Positions 36,601 to 47,538 of a stretch of 64,000 bases of DNA are shown here, in pieces. This DNA is from Ampullaceana balthica (taxonomy: Eukaryota; Mollusca; Gastropoda; Lymnaeidae), in NCBI GenBank assembly GCA_944989445.1, contig CALYLW010000422.1, positions 372,001-436,000 of the forward strand. The letters are read 5' to 3'. A program made the position numbers and the translations under genes. Position 1 is the stretch's first letter. Each line of letters begins with the position of its first letter. The notes under the pieces were generated by a model. That model was not told the DNA's origin, did no database searches, and saw nothing but the letters and a program-made list of their open reading frames with translations.

Positions 36601-38002
36601 TGGATCCAGTGATGTAAGGGACCTGAGATTCCAAAGTAGTTAAGTTTTTTAAGTAAACTAAGGTGGTGAACTTTGTCAAATGCTTTTGAGAAGTCAAGTA
36701 ATATTGTGTCTATTTGATCATTATTGATTATTGTCTAAGCCTTTTCATAATTCATCTATTAAACCTATTAATTGTGTTTCACATGATCTGTTTTTTCTAA
36801 GGCCGTGTTGATGTGGGCATAGGGCATTATATTTGTCTAGGTGGCTAACTATTTTACTATATATTATGTGTTCTAGTAATTTACAGGTGATACTAGTAAG
36901 TGATACAGGTCTGTAATTACCAGGGTCTGATTTATCACCTTTCTTAAAGAGTGGAGTTACGTTAGCTAATTTCCAATCCTGGGGCACTTTACCCTGGTTT
37001 AGAGAGGCTTGAAAAAGAACTACAAGGATTGGGGACAGTTCATTGCTTAGTTCTTTTAATAACCTTGCAGGCAATTCATCTGTGCCAGTGGCTTTGTTTA
37101 TTTTAAAGTTTTTTAGGAGTGAATGTATACCTATCTCGTCTACAGTTAAGTTGTCTATTTCTTCCATTTTATTTAAATTTATTAAAACTTCCTTGTCGCC
37201 TGAGGCAGAGAATGATGATGCAAAGTATGTGTTAAGGATATTAGCTTTAGTCTCATTATCATTATAGGTTTTATCATTTGAGCCTTTTAGTGTGGCTATT
37301 CCTGTAGGTTCCATTATTTTACGTTGATTTTTTAAAACTTTTTTTTGCAAAGTTATTAACTGTTCTCAATTACAATTATTCAAAACTTCACCTCTTGCCT
37401 CTTGGCTATTTAATTACTACTAAACGCCCCGCGGTGTAGCATACGCCACAGACTTGCTCATGAAGAGTGCAAAGAAAGTGGAGAAAGAACAGACACAAAC
37501 TACAGAACATTGAATTTTGAGACAAAATTATAATTAAAATACCTTATTTTAAAAAGTAAAAGCTTTTACTTTTAACTTCACATTACTTTTACTTTGTTTA
37601 CATTTTGCAGTTTGCTTACATCAGCCCACACACAAAGTTCGTAACAAATAATGGAAGGCTAAGCTATTTTAATTTGTAATAACTCAAACATTCAAAACAA
37701 ACACACGATTTTTTGAGTTAATGAAATGTAATTAGTAATTAGTTAGTAATAGTAACAGAAACTGAATATTTTATATTATGATCATTTATCATGTAGCGTA
37801 GGCGTAGCTCAGAGCCCATAGGTACATTTTAAAATAATTGTTAACTTATCAACAGGAAGTAGATTAAAAATAATAATTACTTCCGGACTTCGAACTCAAT
37901 GATAACCAAAATCATTAATCAAAATTCTGCTTTACAACCTGTTTGTGAATACACCTTTCGTTCCGAGGAAGCGTTAACCACAACTACTGAGGAAGCTGCC
38001 AT
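27604..38002 (-). CDS. DPH1: diphthamide synthase subunit DPH1 (2-(3-amino-3-carboxypropyl)histidine synthase subunit 1), eleven exons, 469 aa
   Basis: Role (family knowledge): with DPH2, a radical-SAM-like [4Fe-4S] enzyme that moves the 3-amino-3-carboxypropyl group of S-adenosylmethionine to a histidine of eEF2, the first step of diphthamide synthesis. Exons on the - strand: 38002-37939, 33282-33200, 32815-32682, 31647-31526, 30875-30721, 29959-29841, 29581-29513, 29380-29224, 28923-28823, 28233-28155, 27930-27604. All junctions are GT/AG, phases agree and the total is 1410 nt. Cluster cysteines are visible in [13 protein letters not shown] (exon 4), [11 protein letters not shown] (exon 6) and [14 protein letters not shown] (exon 10). 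The start [16 protein letters not shown] in exon 1 was chosen by phase. Exons 1 and 2 use GTTGTA donors. Intron 1 (33283-37938) carries LINE, pogo-like and Helitron scraps. Slightly longer than vertebrate DPH1 (about 440 aa) through its C-terminal tail. AATAAA on this strand at 27581-27576 may end the mRNA. Confidence 0.95.
28233..28480. repeat. 41-bp minisatellite abutting DPH1 exon 10, 6 copies
   Basis: The unit contains CTAAATAGACAAACATAGGA and TATGATCTATAGTGAACCAA, period 41 bp. On the - strand each copy repeats CTATTTAG followed by AT(G/T)GGTTC, the exact 3' splice site of exon 10. The array therefore consists of copied acceptor regions lined up upstream of the real one. Confidence 0.9.
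29482..29545 (-). repeat. duplicated exon end and 5' splice site, DPH1 exon 7
   Basis: ACCCAGATATTGCTGCATACAG with its GTAAATAT donor is followed 31 bp later by a near copy ACCCAGATATTGCTGCCTGCAG with GTAAATAA. The frame of the family uses the first (29513). The second would lengthen the exon by 31 nt and shift the frame. Confidence 0.8.
30024..30687. mobile_element. piggyBac-like MITE in DPH1 intron 5
   Basis: TTAA-CCCTTTACTG at the left (30020) and CAGTAAAGGG-TTAA at the right (to 30691) form a 10-bp perfect inverted repeat with CCC/GGG ends and a TTAA duplication, the piggyBac signature. The 664-bp interior has no transposase frame. Confidence 0.8.
31270..31340. repeat. 20-bp tandem repeat, 3 copies, DPH1 intron 4
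   Basis: ATGGGCACCTAAGGAGAYAT three times in tandem. Confidence 0.9.
31911..32344. mobile_element. MITE with AAGGTGACCAGA ends in DPH1 intron 3
   Basis: The left end is TAAGGTGACCAGATGTCCCG. The right end reads, in reverse, TAAGGTGAGGTGACCAGATT. TATG flanks both sides (31907-31910 and 32345-32348). An internal GAGAAAGGTGACCAGACGTC at about 32230 suggests a second, nested or recombined terminus. Superfamily not assigned. Confidence 0.6.
33283..34909. other. left part of DPH1 intron 1, no further feature
   Basis: AT-rich intronic DNA. Short open frames here lack motifs and cannot be phased into DPH1. I looked for a nearer first exon and found none that fits phase 1. Confidence 0.5.
34910..35110 (+). 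pseudogene. CR1/L2-type LINE reverse transcriptase fragment
   Basis: The + frame reads [35 protein letters not shown], with DLNC following. This is the 'LP...QRLQ..QNAAAR.VL......HI.P.L..LHWLP' segment just after the palm in CR1/L2/Jockey-group LINEs. It has a stop and frame breaks. It is a different family from the LINE at 35550-37355. Confidence 0.7.
35115..35343. mobile_element. pogo/Tigger-like terminal fragment
   Basis: This is the reverse complement of about 17524-17740: GGCGACTTAAAAAAATCGAA, TTGGCGGTTCCAA, CTCGAGTTAAGTGGG, then CGACTG-TA. The left end is missing. Lies in DPH1 intron 1. Confidence 0.75.
35550..37355 (-). mobile_element. 5'-truncated non-LTR retrotransposon with broken reverse transcriptase
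   Basis: On the - strand, a frame from about 37350 holds the RT fingers ([58 protein letters not shown]). AFDKVHH and GPLLF-type segments follow in shifted frames. The catalytic box FADD lies at about 36420-36440. A 239-codon frame (36355-35636) gives [33 protein letters not shown] and [13 protein letters not shown], then stop. At least three stops or frameshifts (near 36735, 36490, 36465) kill it. The 3' end is CAGATAAGATAAGATAA-type. Jockey/Nimb-like by motif order. It is the reference copy for the scraps at 6.6, 12.3, 24.3, 26.7, 50.7 and 58.6 kb. Confidence 0.85.
37415..37500. mobile_element. Helitron-like 3' end scrap in DPH1 intron 1
   Basis: ACGCCCCGCGGTGTAGCATACGCC resembles the terminal hairpin region at 38690 (CTGACCCGCGGCGTAGCATA) and, inverted, at 41150. 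Only the terminus is recognisable. Confidence 0.4.
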
Positions 38003-39727
38003 CTTTAATTGATAGTAGCCTCCCTTTACAAATAATTAAAAAGTAAAATATTTAAACGAAAGGGAAAAAAAGATTTAGTTTTAAAATAATTTCTCAACAA
38101 AGCTCGAAATAGAGTCGAATCCATTCAGTTTATGAAACATTAAATATATTTTTTCAAATAAATTATGCTCAATCTAATCTAATATAATAAAAGCCTAAGT
38201 CACTGACTCCGTAACGCCGAGGGACATAGTACAACAGTCCATAGCAGTTTAAAAAAAAAGGTATCATTTTGGTTTCGAGATTAACAGAGCGTGTGGTGTT
38301 TGTGTTTCTCGCCGTAAGATATTATATGACGTCAATTACCCAAACAATCCACATACATAACTAGGTTGTGCTGCGGCGCCGTGGCGCCTGCAGCGCCAAC
38401 TTTTTTAGGGCGCCTACGGCGCCCACCTTTTTCAAAAGCCCAAGTAACTTATCTTTGTATGATAAATACGAAATATTCCTGAAATGTACACAAAGTATTT
38501 TATAACTAACAATCCTCAAATCCTCTTTTCACATCCTTCCCTTTTCCAAAATTAAAATATGAGCTAAAACAATGACGTCATATAATATCCTTTTACCTTG
38601 AGAAATTTTAGAAAGCAGCGCAACAAATTACTGCACCAAAAGTAACTCTTTTCCAACGTCCGCATGAAATTGTTCAATTATTAATAACTAGCTGACCCGC
38701 GGCGTAGCATACACCGCTGATGATTTAGTGACGGGTGAAGACTTCCTGAAAGACACAGTTGTCAAAATGGTGTGGGTTTGGGCAAACGACTGTGGTGAAT
38801 GAAAAGAAGGAACTCTGGTGAGACCCGCGGCGTATCACCCGTAAAAAATGACGGAAGTGTTCGACTGAAATCTATTTATTTTGAAAAAATGCACTTTTTT
38901 AGGGCGCCTACGGCGCCCACCTTTTTCAAAATCCCAACTAACTTGTCGACTTGTCCTTGTTTGATCAATACGAAATATTAAACTTTCTGAAATGTACACA
39001 AAGTATTTTATAACTTTTTACATTGTTCCCTTTTAACAAAATTAAAATATCAGCGAAAACAATGACATCATATAATTTTTTTTTACAGCGCATATTTAAT
39101 TTGCACACCTTTTGATGCATTGGTGCAGTAATTTGGTGCGCTGCTTTCTAAAATTAGTATCTGTTGAACATACTTGCAGCTTGGTGTCTCGCAGGGTCCG
39201 ACCACGAAGAGAATTATATATATAGATAGTGTGGAGGGTGTTAAATGTTAATCTGGAAACCAAAATGATTATGATTTTGAAGTTATATATCATTAAACAA
39301 AGCAGAGTGATGTCAATAGCGTTAGGCGTGAGGCAGTCAGCGATAATTGAGCGTAAATATATATATTATATATGATTCCAGTTGTCTGTATGTATGTATG
39401 AATGTAATTATAATGCTGTTAGGTGGCGCTGCGATCGATTTTGTTTTATTCTCTTGATGGGTTTTTTTCGGGCTTACCCATTAAATTCCTATTCGCCTTT
39501 ATTATAAAAGTTTGAGCTTATATTTTAATACAAGATGTGCATCGGAGGCGCGCAAAAAGGTGTGCAAAATAATTATAAATTAAAGACGCGCTGTAAAAAA
39601 AATATATTAGGTCATTATTTTAGCTTATATTTTAATTTTTGGAAAAGGGAACGATGTAAAAATAGGATTTGAGGATTTATAATTATAAAATACTTTGTGT
39701 ACATTTCAGCAAGTTTAATATTAAGTA

Positions 39728-40088
39728 CTAGACGAGCAACAATGCCCGTCCAAGGACGTTCCACCACCGTTCGGTGGCATGTTGTAACTCCCCTTCAACG
39801 GCCGTCTCGACCGGCATTACATGTGCATCACGTCAAAAATACTATTCATTAAAGTTAAAATAAATAACTCGTAAAAACAGAGCTTTTTGTTATAAATCCC
39901 AACGCGCATAACTCAAAATAGAGTCTTGGAAGAAATACTGCACCAAAAATAACTCGTTTTGAACGTCCGCATAAACGTGTTAAATATTATTAGCTGTAGG
40001 AGTCATATGTGTTTGAGGGACCAATCGCTATAGATGACCGGACAGAACGGACAGAAAGGACAGAAACTTGCCTTTTATTATATAGGAG
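39728..40088 (-). mobile_element. short Helitron-like element inserted in the nest
   Basis: On the - strand it runs from TCCTATATAATAAAAGGCAA to TTGCTCGTCTAG, followed by host T. It shares about 300 bp with the left part of the 1118-bp element at 12594-13711. Flanking sequence (TTTAATATTAAGTA before, TTATCACACAAGG after) reconstitutes the surrounding repeat. Confidence 0.7.
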
Positions 40089-40439
40089 TTATCACACAAG
40101 GATAAGTTAGTTGGGCTTTTGAATAAAGTGGGTGCCATAGGTGCCCTAAAAACACAGGGTGCCATAGGCGCCACGGTGCCCCAGCGCAACCTAGTAGCAA
40201 TATACATAATTCCCATTGTCTGTATGTATGGATGTAACTAGGTGGCGCTGCGAAATTTGTAATGCTGTCAGGTGGCGCTGCGATCGATTTTGTTTTATAG
40301 TTCTGAACCAAAATAAACACTTTTCGAACGTTCCGCATAAAATTGTTCAATCTATATATATAATTCTCTTCGTGGTCGGACCCTGCGAGACAAGCTGCAA
40401 GTATGTTCAACAGATACTAATTTTAGAAAGCAGCGCAAC

Positions 40440-40905
40440 AAATTACTCCGCCAATGCATTAAAAGGTGTGCAAATTAAATATGCGCTGTAAAAAAAAATA
40501 TTATATGACGTCCTTGTTTTCGCTGATACTTTAATTTTGTAAAAAGGGAACAATGTAAAAAGTTATAAAATACTTTGTGTAGATTTCAGAAAATTTAATT
40601 ACTGCACCAATGCATCAAAAGATGTGCAAATTAAATATGCGCTGTACAAAAAAATTATATGACGTCATTGTTTTCGCTAATATTTTAATTTTGTAAAAAG
40701 GGAACAATGTAAAAAGTTATAAAATACTTTGTGTAGATTTCAGAAAATTTAATTACTGCACCAATGCATCAAAAGATGTGCAAATTAAATATGCGCTGTA
40801 CAAAAAAATTATATGACGTCATTGTTTTCGCTAATATTTTAATTTTGTAAAAAGGGAACAATGTAAAAAGTTATAAAATACTTTGTGTACATTTCAGAAA
40901 ATTTA
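40440..40905. repeat. 154-bp tandem repeat, about 3 copies
   Basis: AAATTTAATTACTGCACC recurs 154 bp apart (40591, 40745), with a more diverged copy to the left. Units include GCAAATTAAATATGCGCTG and ATATGACGTC. Part of the Helitron nest. Confidence 0.8.
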
Positions 40906-42337
40906 ATATTTCGTATTGATCAAACAAGGACAAGTTAGTTGGGATTTTGAAAAAGGTAGGCGCCCTAAAAAAGTGCATTTTTTCAAAATAAATAGATTTC
41001 AGCTGAACACTTCCGTCATATTTTACGGGTGATACGCCGCGGGTCTCTCCAGAGTTCCTTCTTTTCATTCACTCACAGTCGTTTGCCCAAACCCTCCACA
41101 TTTTGACAACCGTGTCTTTCAGGAAGTCTTCACCCGTCACTAAATCATTAGCGGCGTATGCTACGCCGCGGATCAGCTAGTATGATAATAAATGAATTTT
41201 AAAAAAAATAAAATAAATGAAAGTTCTGTATTACGTTATTTTTTAATCTGATGTGTTTTATTTTGAAAACTTCCGTCATTTTTGACGGGTGATACGCTAG
41301 TTATATATAAACACCCTCAATTATGGCTGATGCCGTAACGCTAAGGGACATCACTCTGCTTTTTTAAAAAAATTGAAAATAATGACTTAAAAATCATAAT
41401 CATTTTGGTTTCCAGATTAACATTAACCAAACAACGCACGAACCTTTGACGTCAGCTTTGTGTTGTAAACTGTGCTGATTCAAATAGTTATTTTTGTGCA
41501 GTAATTGTGTGAGCTGCTTTCTAAAATTAGTAGCAAGGATAAGTTACTTGGGCTTTTGACCAAAAAAAAGTGGGCGCCGTATGCGCCCTACAACCCTTAT
41601 TATAAAATACTTTTTGTACATTTCAGAAAGTTTAATATTACGTATTTATCATACAAGGACAAGTTAGTTGGGCTTTTGAAAAAGGTGGGCGCCGTAGGTG
41701 CCCTAAAAAAGTGGGCGCCGCAGGCGCCACGGCGCCTAGTTATGAAATACTCTGTGTACATTTCAGGAAGTTTAATATTTAGTATTTATCAAACAAGGAT
41801 AAGTTACTTGGGCTTTTGAAAAAAGTGGGCGCCGTAGGTTCATACTGCAATACAGTACATCATTTTGTGTGTTACTGATGAAATTTCTAAATAAATCCAG
41901 ATAAGTTATCATGCCTTAGTAATTATCGAAAGCGAGTTTCCATAGACGTGATTGCTATATCAACAATTTCATTTTAAAAATATGTCAGAAATTTTTCATG
42001 TGCATCTTCAACTCATTCATCTTCTCCTTTATATATAAACTAGCAACAAAGCCTATCCAAGGACGGGAATAAATGCAGGGTGACCTGTGAAGTTCATGGT
42101 AGGACATCACAACATTACCCACCCCGTCTGTATCCATAATTTTTTTAAAACTCTAAATTAAAGAAAATTAAATAACAACAACGCATGTAGTTGTATCCCT
42201 TGATACATGTAATATTTTTACTTGTAGCTTAAATGTCAAGATAAACGATGTCTAGAGAACTATGCTCCAATGGTCGAAATGGGAAAGTTATCCTTGGGAT
42301 AATACGTGTATACGCTATCACACATACATACATACAT

Positions 42338-42396
<59 letters not shown>

Positions 42397-42397
42397 C
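42338..42397. repeat. (ACGC)n microsatellite
   Basis: About 14 copies of the tetranucleotide GCAC/ACGC, preceded by (CATA)n. Confidence 0.97.
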
Positions 42398-42429
42398 ATT
42401 TTGAATTTGGTTTCTCGAGCAGTGATCAT

Positions 42430-43265
42430 GAATTTCATCAGTTTGTATTCTTGGTATATGTTCCTGCAAAACCGAACAAGTTATTTCGCCAGCAATCCAT
42501 CGAGACCCAAGACTTTTCAATAGTGTGCCCGATGTCGTTTATCGACTGAACTGCGAAAAGCCATGTTGTGCGCAGGCAGAAATTGGACAATGGCCATGAG
42601 ACGTTGAAATACACTATACCAACTAGCCTTTTCACAATTTATTAATTTTTGGTTTTGCTTGTCAATTATGCATCGTTTTGTTACCCTGTTTTCCAGCTCA
42701 AACCATTCAAAAGTAGATATCATATGTCATATGTCATATGTCCCCTTGATTGCTCCTGATCAGACAGTCTCACAATGGCATTTTTTCAGTCAGAAATCCC
42801 GTCGAATCCCAGAGCAGATAAAGGTTTGCCAAAAAGTTAGCAACAGAAGCAAAACATTTTGTTCTTAGCTGCTAATTATATAAGACATTCGGTTGACAAA
42901 TCCATTTTCGAAAAGTCGTTACCAGTAGGTTGTAGAAAATCTCCATCAAATGATATCTATGGAAAAAATTATTATCTTCATTTTTTCTAAATGCTTACTA
43001 AAATGATACGGAATTTTTAAAAAAAAAGGATTAAGTGTTATTATAATATTTTATTAGGATATTTTTCTAATTGTTTTTCCGTAAAAAATAAATATAAAGT
43101 TTTATTGATAACATTATAAAAAAATTATTTAAAAAACAGCATTATATTAAAGTAGTAAAATTTTAAAAATGCAGTTAACATGTTTAGCTAAAGCGCGGGG
43201 CCCGGAAAAGCATGGGGCCCAGGCAGTTGCCTCGTTCGCCTTGCCCCAAGGACGGCCCTGAGTGT
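42430..43265 (-). pseudogene. DUF4371/ZMYM-like hAT transposase remnant and its dispersed repeat
   Basis: The - strand between 42723 and 42450 reads FEWFELENRVTKRCI, CEKASWYSVFQRLMAIVQFL, then MAFRSS, like the 'W..v..RL..iv.fLa..nlaFRG' segment of DUF4371/ZMYM-type hAT transposases. The frame is broken. The left part (42760-43265) continues as a noncoding repeat ending in GGGCCC-rich sequence. A second copy of the whole lies inverted at 61215-61710 plus 63165-63420. Confidence 0.65.
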
Positions 43266-44044
43266 AAAATCTTTCTTTCCCTAATCCCGTGGAGCTTGAG
43301 TCCAACTTGAGACAATGCGGGATGATAAAGAAAGGGGACTTCATACACGAAAGAAGTTAGAAGAATTAGACGACAGGAGTTTATTCCCTTTCAACACTTT
43401 AATAAAATAATAATAATAATAAATAATAATAATAAAGTAATAATAGCGAAGTTAATAAATTAAATTGTCTGTCCTTTCACCTGGATGTTTAAAGTAAGTT
43501 ATTTTCATTCTACCATATGAAATGAATGGATATAAATACATTTTTGTAATGTTTAATCGTAAAACTATCCCCACTCAACAATCATTTATCTACCTATTTC
43601 CTTATCTGCTAGGCTTCTAGTATTGCATCGGTTTAAGATGACCTCACGACTTTTCCTGCCGCTTGATCCCTATTATCAAAATTGCTAGCCAAACACTTTA
43701 TGAATATTATACGAAGCAAAAATGTGTCAACAAGTTTGGCATCATCACAAAAGACATTTGAGGTGAGGATTAACTGAATATATGTGGCCACATTTCCAGG
43801 TCAGAGATGTCACGTGAAGATCGTCAATATCATTTATAGGAGTCAGAGCAAATTTCTTTCATAGAAATATCTTACAATAACTTACAATATCTTACAATAT
43901 CTTACATTGATCGATTACTTTGTACTTTTTATTTGTTTACTGGGTTTATTCGAGAATTTACTTTTTTGTAATTGAACAAAATTTAATTAATCTAAGCTTA
44001 AAGAAAAACCACTCAAACTATTAATCGATTTCAAAATTCATCAC
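43266..44044. other. no recognisable feature
   Basis: AT-rich DNA with a short (AATAAT)n stretch near 43405-43445 and a triple CTTACAATAT near 43870-43905. Nothing else found. Confidence 0.5.
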
Positions 44045-45085
44045 CATGTAGTGTCCTGACACATTCCCCCACTAGTGCCCTGACACATTCCTACACGAGT
44101 GCCCTGACACATTCCTCCAATAGTGCCCTGACACATTCCTACACTAGTGCCCTGACACATTCCTACACTAGTGCCCTGACACATTCCTACACTAGTGTCC
44201 TGACACATTCCTACACTAGAGCCCTGACACATTCCTACATTAGTGTCCTGACACATTCCTACACTAGTGCCCTGAAACATTCCTACACTAGTGCCCTGAC
44301 ACATTCCTAAACTAGTGCCCTGACACATTCCTACACTAGTGCCCTGACACATTCCTACACTAGTGCCCTGACACATTCCTACAATAGTGTCCTGACACAT
44401 TCTTACAGTAGTGCCCTGACACATTCCTACACTAGTGCCCTGACACATTCCTACGCTAGTGCCCTGACTTATTCCTACTTTAGTGCCCTGACACATTCCT
44501 AGACTAGTGCACTGACACATTCCTACACTAGTGCCCTGACACATTCCTACGCTAGTGCCCTGACTCATTTCTACTCTAGTGCCCTGACACATTCCTACAA
44601 TAGTGCACTGACACATTCCTACAGTAGTGCCCTGACACATTCCTATGCTAGTGCCCTGACTCATTCCTACTCTAGTGCCCTGACACATTCCTACAATAGT
44701 GCACTGACTCATTCCTACACTAGTGCTCTGACACATTCCTACGCTAGTGCCCTGACTCATTCCTACTCTAGTGCCCTGACACATTCCTACACTAGTGCAC
44801 TGACACATTCCTACACTAGTGCCCTGACACATTCCTACACTAGTGCCCTGACACATTCCTACACTAGTGCCCTGACACATCCCTACGCTAGTGCCCTGAC
44901 TCATTCCTACTCTAGGGTCCTGACACATTTCTACACTAGTGCACTGACACATTCCTACACTAGTGCACTTACACATTGCTACTCTAGTGCCCTGACACAT
45001 TCCTACGCTAGTGCCCTGACACATTCCTACTCTAGTGCACTGACACATTCCTACAATAGTGCACTGACACATTCCTACACTAATG
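44045..45085. repeat. 24-bp minisatellite, about 43 copies
   Basis: The unit is ACATTCCTACACTAGTGCCC plus TGAC, with many single-base variants (ACGCTAG, CTCTAG, GTGCAC, GTGTCC). It stays open on the - strand for about 350 codons as MCQGTSVG octapeptides, because 24 is a multiple of 3 and most variants are substitutions. No splice or promoter evidence. Followed directly by a second, different array. Confidence 0.95.
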
Positions 45086-45087
45086 CC

Positions 45088-45305
45088 ATGACAAAAATAT
45101 TGATGTGCTGTAGCCATGACAATTACATTGATGTGTTATAGCCATGACAACAATATTGATGTGCTATAGCCATGACAACAACATTGATGTGCTGTAGTTA
45201 TGACAACAACATTGATGTGCTGTAGTTATGACAACTACATTGATGTGCTGTAGTTATGACAACTACATTGATGTGCTGTAGATATGATCACAACATTGAT
45301 GTGCC
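45088..45305. repeat. 28-bp minisatellite, about 8 copies
   Basis: Units contain ATGACAACAACATTGATGTG and CTGTAGTT/CTATAGCC. It begins within 5 bp of the end of the 24-bp array. Confidence 0.9.
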
Positions 45306-45865
45306 GTATTTATTATCAAATCATAAATTATTTACATTTCCTCCGGGAAATGATAAAAACTTGTATTTTATATCCAATATATAAATGATTATTGACAAAA
45401 ATATGAGGCAAATAAACCATAAAAAGCGTATTTTTTTTTAAATTGTCCTTACACCTACCGACAGAGGAGGGCTTTGCGACAGTATCATGTTATTGTTATT
45501 TCTATTTGATAAGACTGCATAGCAGAATTAGGTTTAAGTGCTTCGCTGTCGCTTTGAATGAATGTTGCCTAGGGAAGAGCTGGAGTATCATGTTTTACTT
45601 GGTGGTGCCTGGGTTAACATAGACAGATAACGTCTCTCGCTGGAGGAGAGATGACACGTTTTGTTTTACCGTTACGTAGGCTAACTGCCAAGAACACACA
45701 AGAGATTCAAATAACCTCATGCCATGTCCGGTTTATTAAATGGATGTTACAAGATGTATGTCTCAAGGCCAGCAACTCGCTTCTCAAGAACACAAAAGAT
45801 TCTATTTTTAGGAATAATACCAGATAAAATAAGGATCTCATTTAGGTACCATAACATAACAGTGT

Positions 45866-47205
45866 CTAAGTCTTTTATTATAGTAACAACAGAAATACTA
45901 TAATAAGAGACTTAGACACTTATTATAGTAACAACAGAAATACTATAATAAGAGACTTAGACACTTATTATAGTAACAACAGAAATACTATAATAAGAGA
46001 CTTAGACACTTATTATAGTAACAACAGAGATACTATAATAAGAGACTTAGACACTTATTATAGTAACAACAGAAATACTATAATACGAGAATTAGACACT
46101 TATTATAGTAACGACAGAAATACTATAATAAGAGACTTAGACACTTATTATAGTAACAACAGAAATACTATAATAAGAGACTTAGACACTTATTATAGTA
46201 ACAACAGAGAGATTATAATAAGAGACTTAGACACTTATTATAGTAACAACAGAAATACTATAATAAAAGACTTAGACACTTATTATAGTAACAACAGAAA
46301 TACTATAATAAAAGACTTAGACACTTATTATAGTAACAACAGAAATACTATAATAAAAGACTTAGACACTTATTATAGTAACAACAGAAATACTATAATA
46401 AAAGACTTAGACACTTATTATAGTAACAACAGAGAGATTATAATAAGAGACTTAGACACTTATTATAGTAACAACAGAAATACTATAATAAGAGACTTAG
46501 ACACTTATTATAGTAAAGACAGAAATACTATAATAAGAGACTTAGACACTTATTATAGTAACAACAGAAATACTATAATAAGAGACTTAGACACTTATTA
46601 TAGTAACAACAGAAATACTATAATACGAGAATTAGACACTTATTATAGTAACGACAGAAATACTATAATAAGAGACTTAGACACTTATTATAGTAACAAC
46701 AGAAATACTATAATAAAAGACTTAGACACTTATTATAGTAACAACAGAAATACTATAATAAAAGACTTAGACACTTATTATAGTAACAACAGAAATACTA
46801 TAATAAAAGACTTAGACACTTATTATAGTAACAACAGAAATACTATAATAAGAGACTTAGACACTTATTATAGTAACAACAGAAATACTATAATAAGAGA
46901 CTTAGACACTTATTATAGTAACAACAGAAATACTATAATAAGAGACTTAGACACTTATTATAGTAACAACAGAAATACTATAATAAGAGACTTAGACACT
47001 TATTATAGTAACAACAGAAATACTATAATAAGAGACTTAGACACTTATTATAGTAACAACAGAAATACTATAATAAGAGACTTAGACACTTATTATAGTA
47101 ACAACAGAAATACTATAATAAGAGACTTAGACACTTATTATAGTAACAACAGAAATACTATAATAAAAGACTTAGACACTTATTATAGTAACAACAGAAA
47201 TATCT
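45866..47205. repeat. 45-bp hairpin minisatellite, about 30 copies
   Basis: The period is 45 bp (45901 to 45946). Each unit contains TATTATAGTA-10 nt-TACTATAATA, a perfect 10-bp inverted repeat, and across the unit border TATAATAAG-11 nt-CTTATTATA, a perfect 9-bp inverted repeat. The two share bases. A variant unit beginning TAATACGAGAATTAGAC recurs after exactly 540 bp (46081 and 46621, 12 units), evidence of block duplication. Confidence 0.95.
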
Positions 47206-47364
47206 TTTGGCTGGTTTGACTAATATTTGAATACATTTCTAAATGCGTGATGTTCAGCATGAACTATTAACAATATTTGTTTTTATAATTAAAAAAGTTT
47301 GTATTCTACGTACTTCATATGTGATAACTTCATTTGAAACCAAATCTCATTATTTTGTCCGTTG

Positions 47365-47530
47365 TAGGGTTGCCGGATGGCTGTCTCAAAAATACCGGAC
47401 ACTAGTGTCGAATTTTGTCTAAGGCACAATATTTAAATGTAAAATGTCCGGTATTGCTTCAATTTTTCCACTGGACAAATAACGATAATACCGGACAGTC
47501 CGGTATAAAACCGGTCATCTGGCAACCCTA
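47365..47530. mobile_element. hAT-like MITE, 166 bp, with 8-bp target duplication
   Basis: Ends are TAGGGTTGCC...GGCAACCCTA, flanked by GTCCGTTG at 47357-47364 and 47531-47538. Inside are further mirrored CCGGAC/GTCCGG boxes. Perfect duplication suggests a fairly young insertion. Confidence 0.9.
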
Positions 47531-47538
47531 GTCCGTTG

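Larger units (their letters stand above)
38170..41850. mobile_element. nest of Helitron-like elements upstream of DPH1
   Basis: Several Helitron-type ends are visible. A 5'-like start TCTAATATAATAAAAGCC lies near 38177. CTAG-bearing hairpin ends occur near 38690 (CTAGCTGACCCGCGG, inverted) and 41165-41180 (CTACGCCGCGGATCAGCTAG, then host T). A second 5'-like start TATATATAAACACCCTC lies near 41303. The interior repeats the palindromic GGCGCCGTAGGCGCC motif and TTTTGAAAAAGGTGGGCGCC in both orientations. No Rep/helicase frame is seen, so all are non-autonomous. The nest begins about 170 bp upstream of the DPH1 start codon. Confidence 0.65.

Noticed and set aside
44041..45117. 358-codon frame on the - strand with MCQGTSVG repeats, as a Cys-rich repeat protein
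   Set aside because: It is entirely a 24-bp minisatellite. There is no signal peptide, splice context or non-repeat domain, and the open frame follows from the period.
45866..47205. CRISPR-like array (regular 45-bp period with palindromic parts)
   Set aside because: There are no variable spacers, the whole unit repeats, and the setting is eukaryotic with introns.
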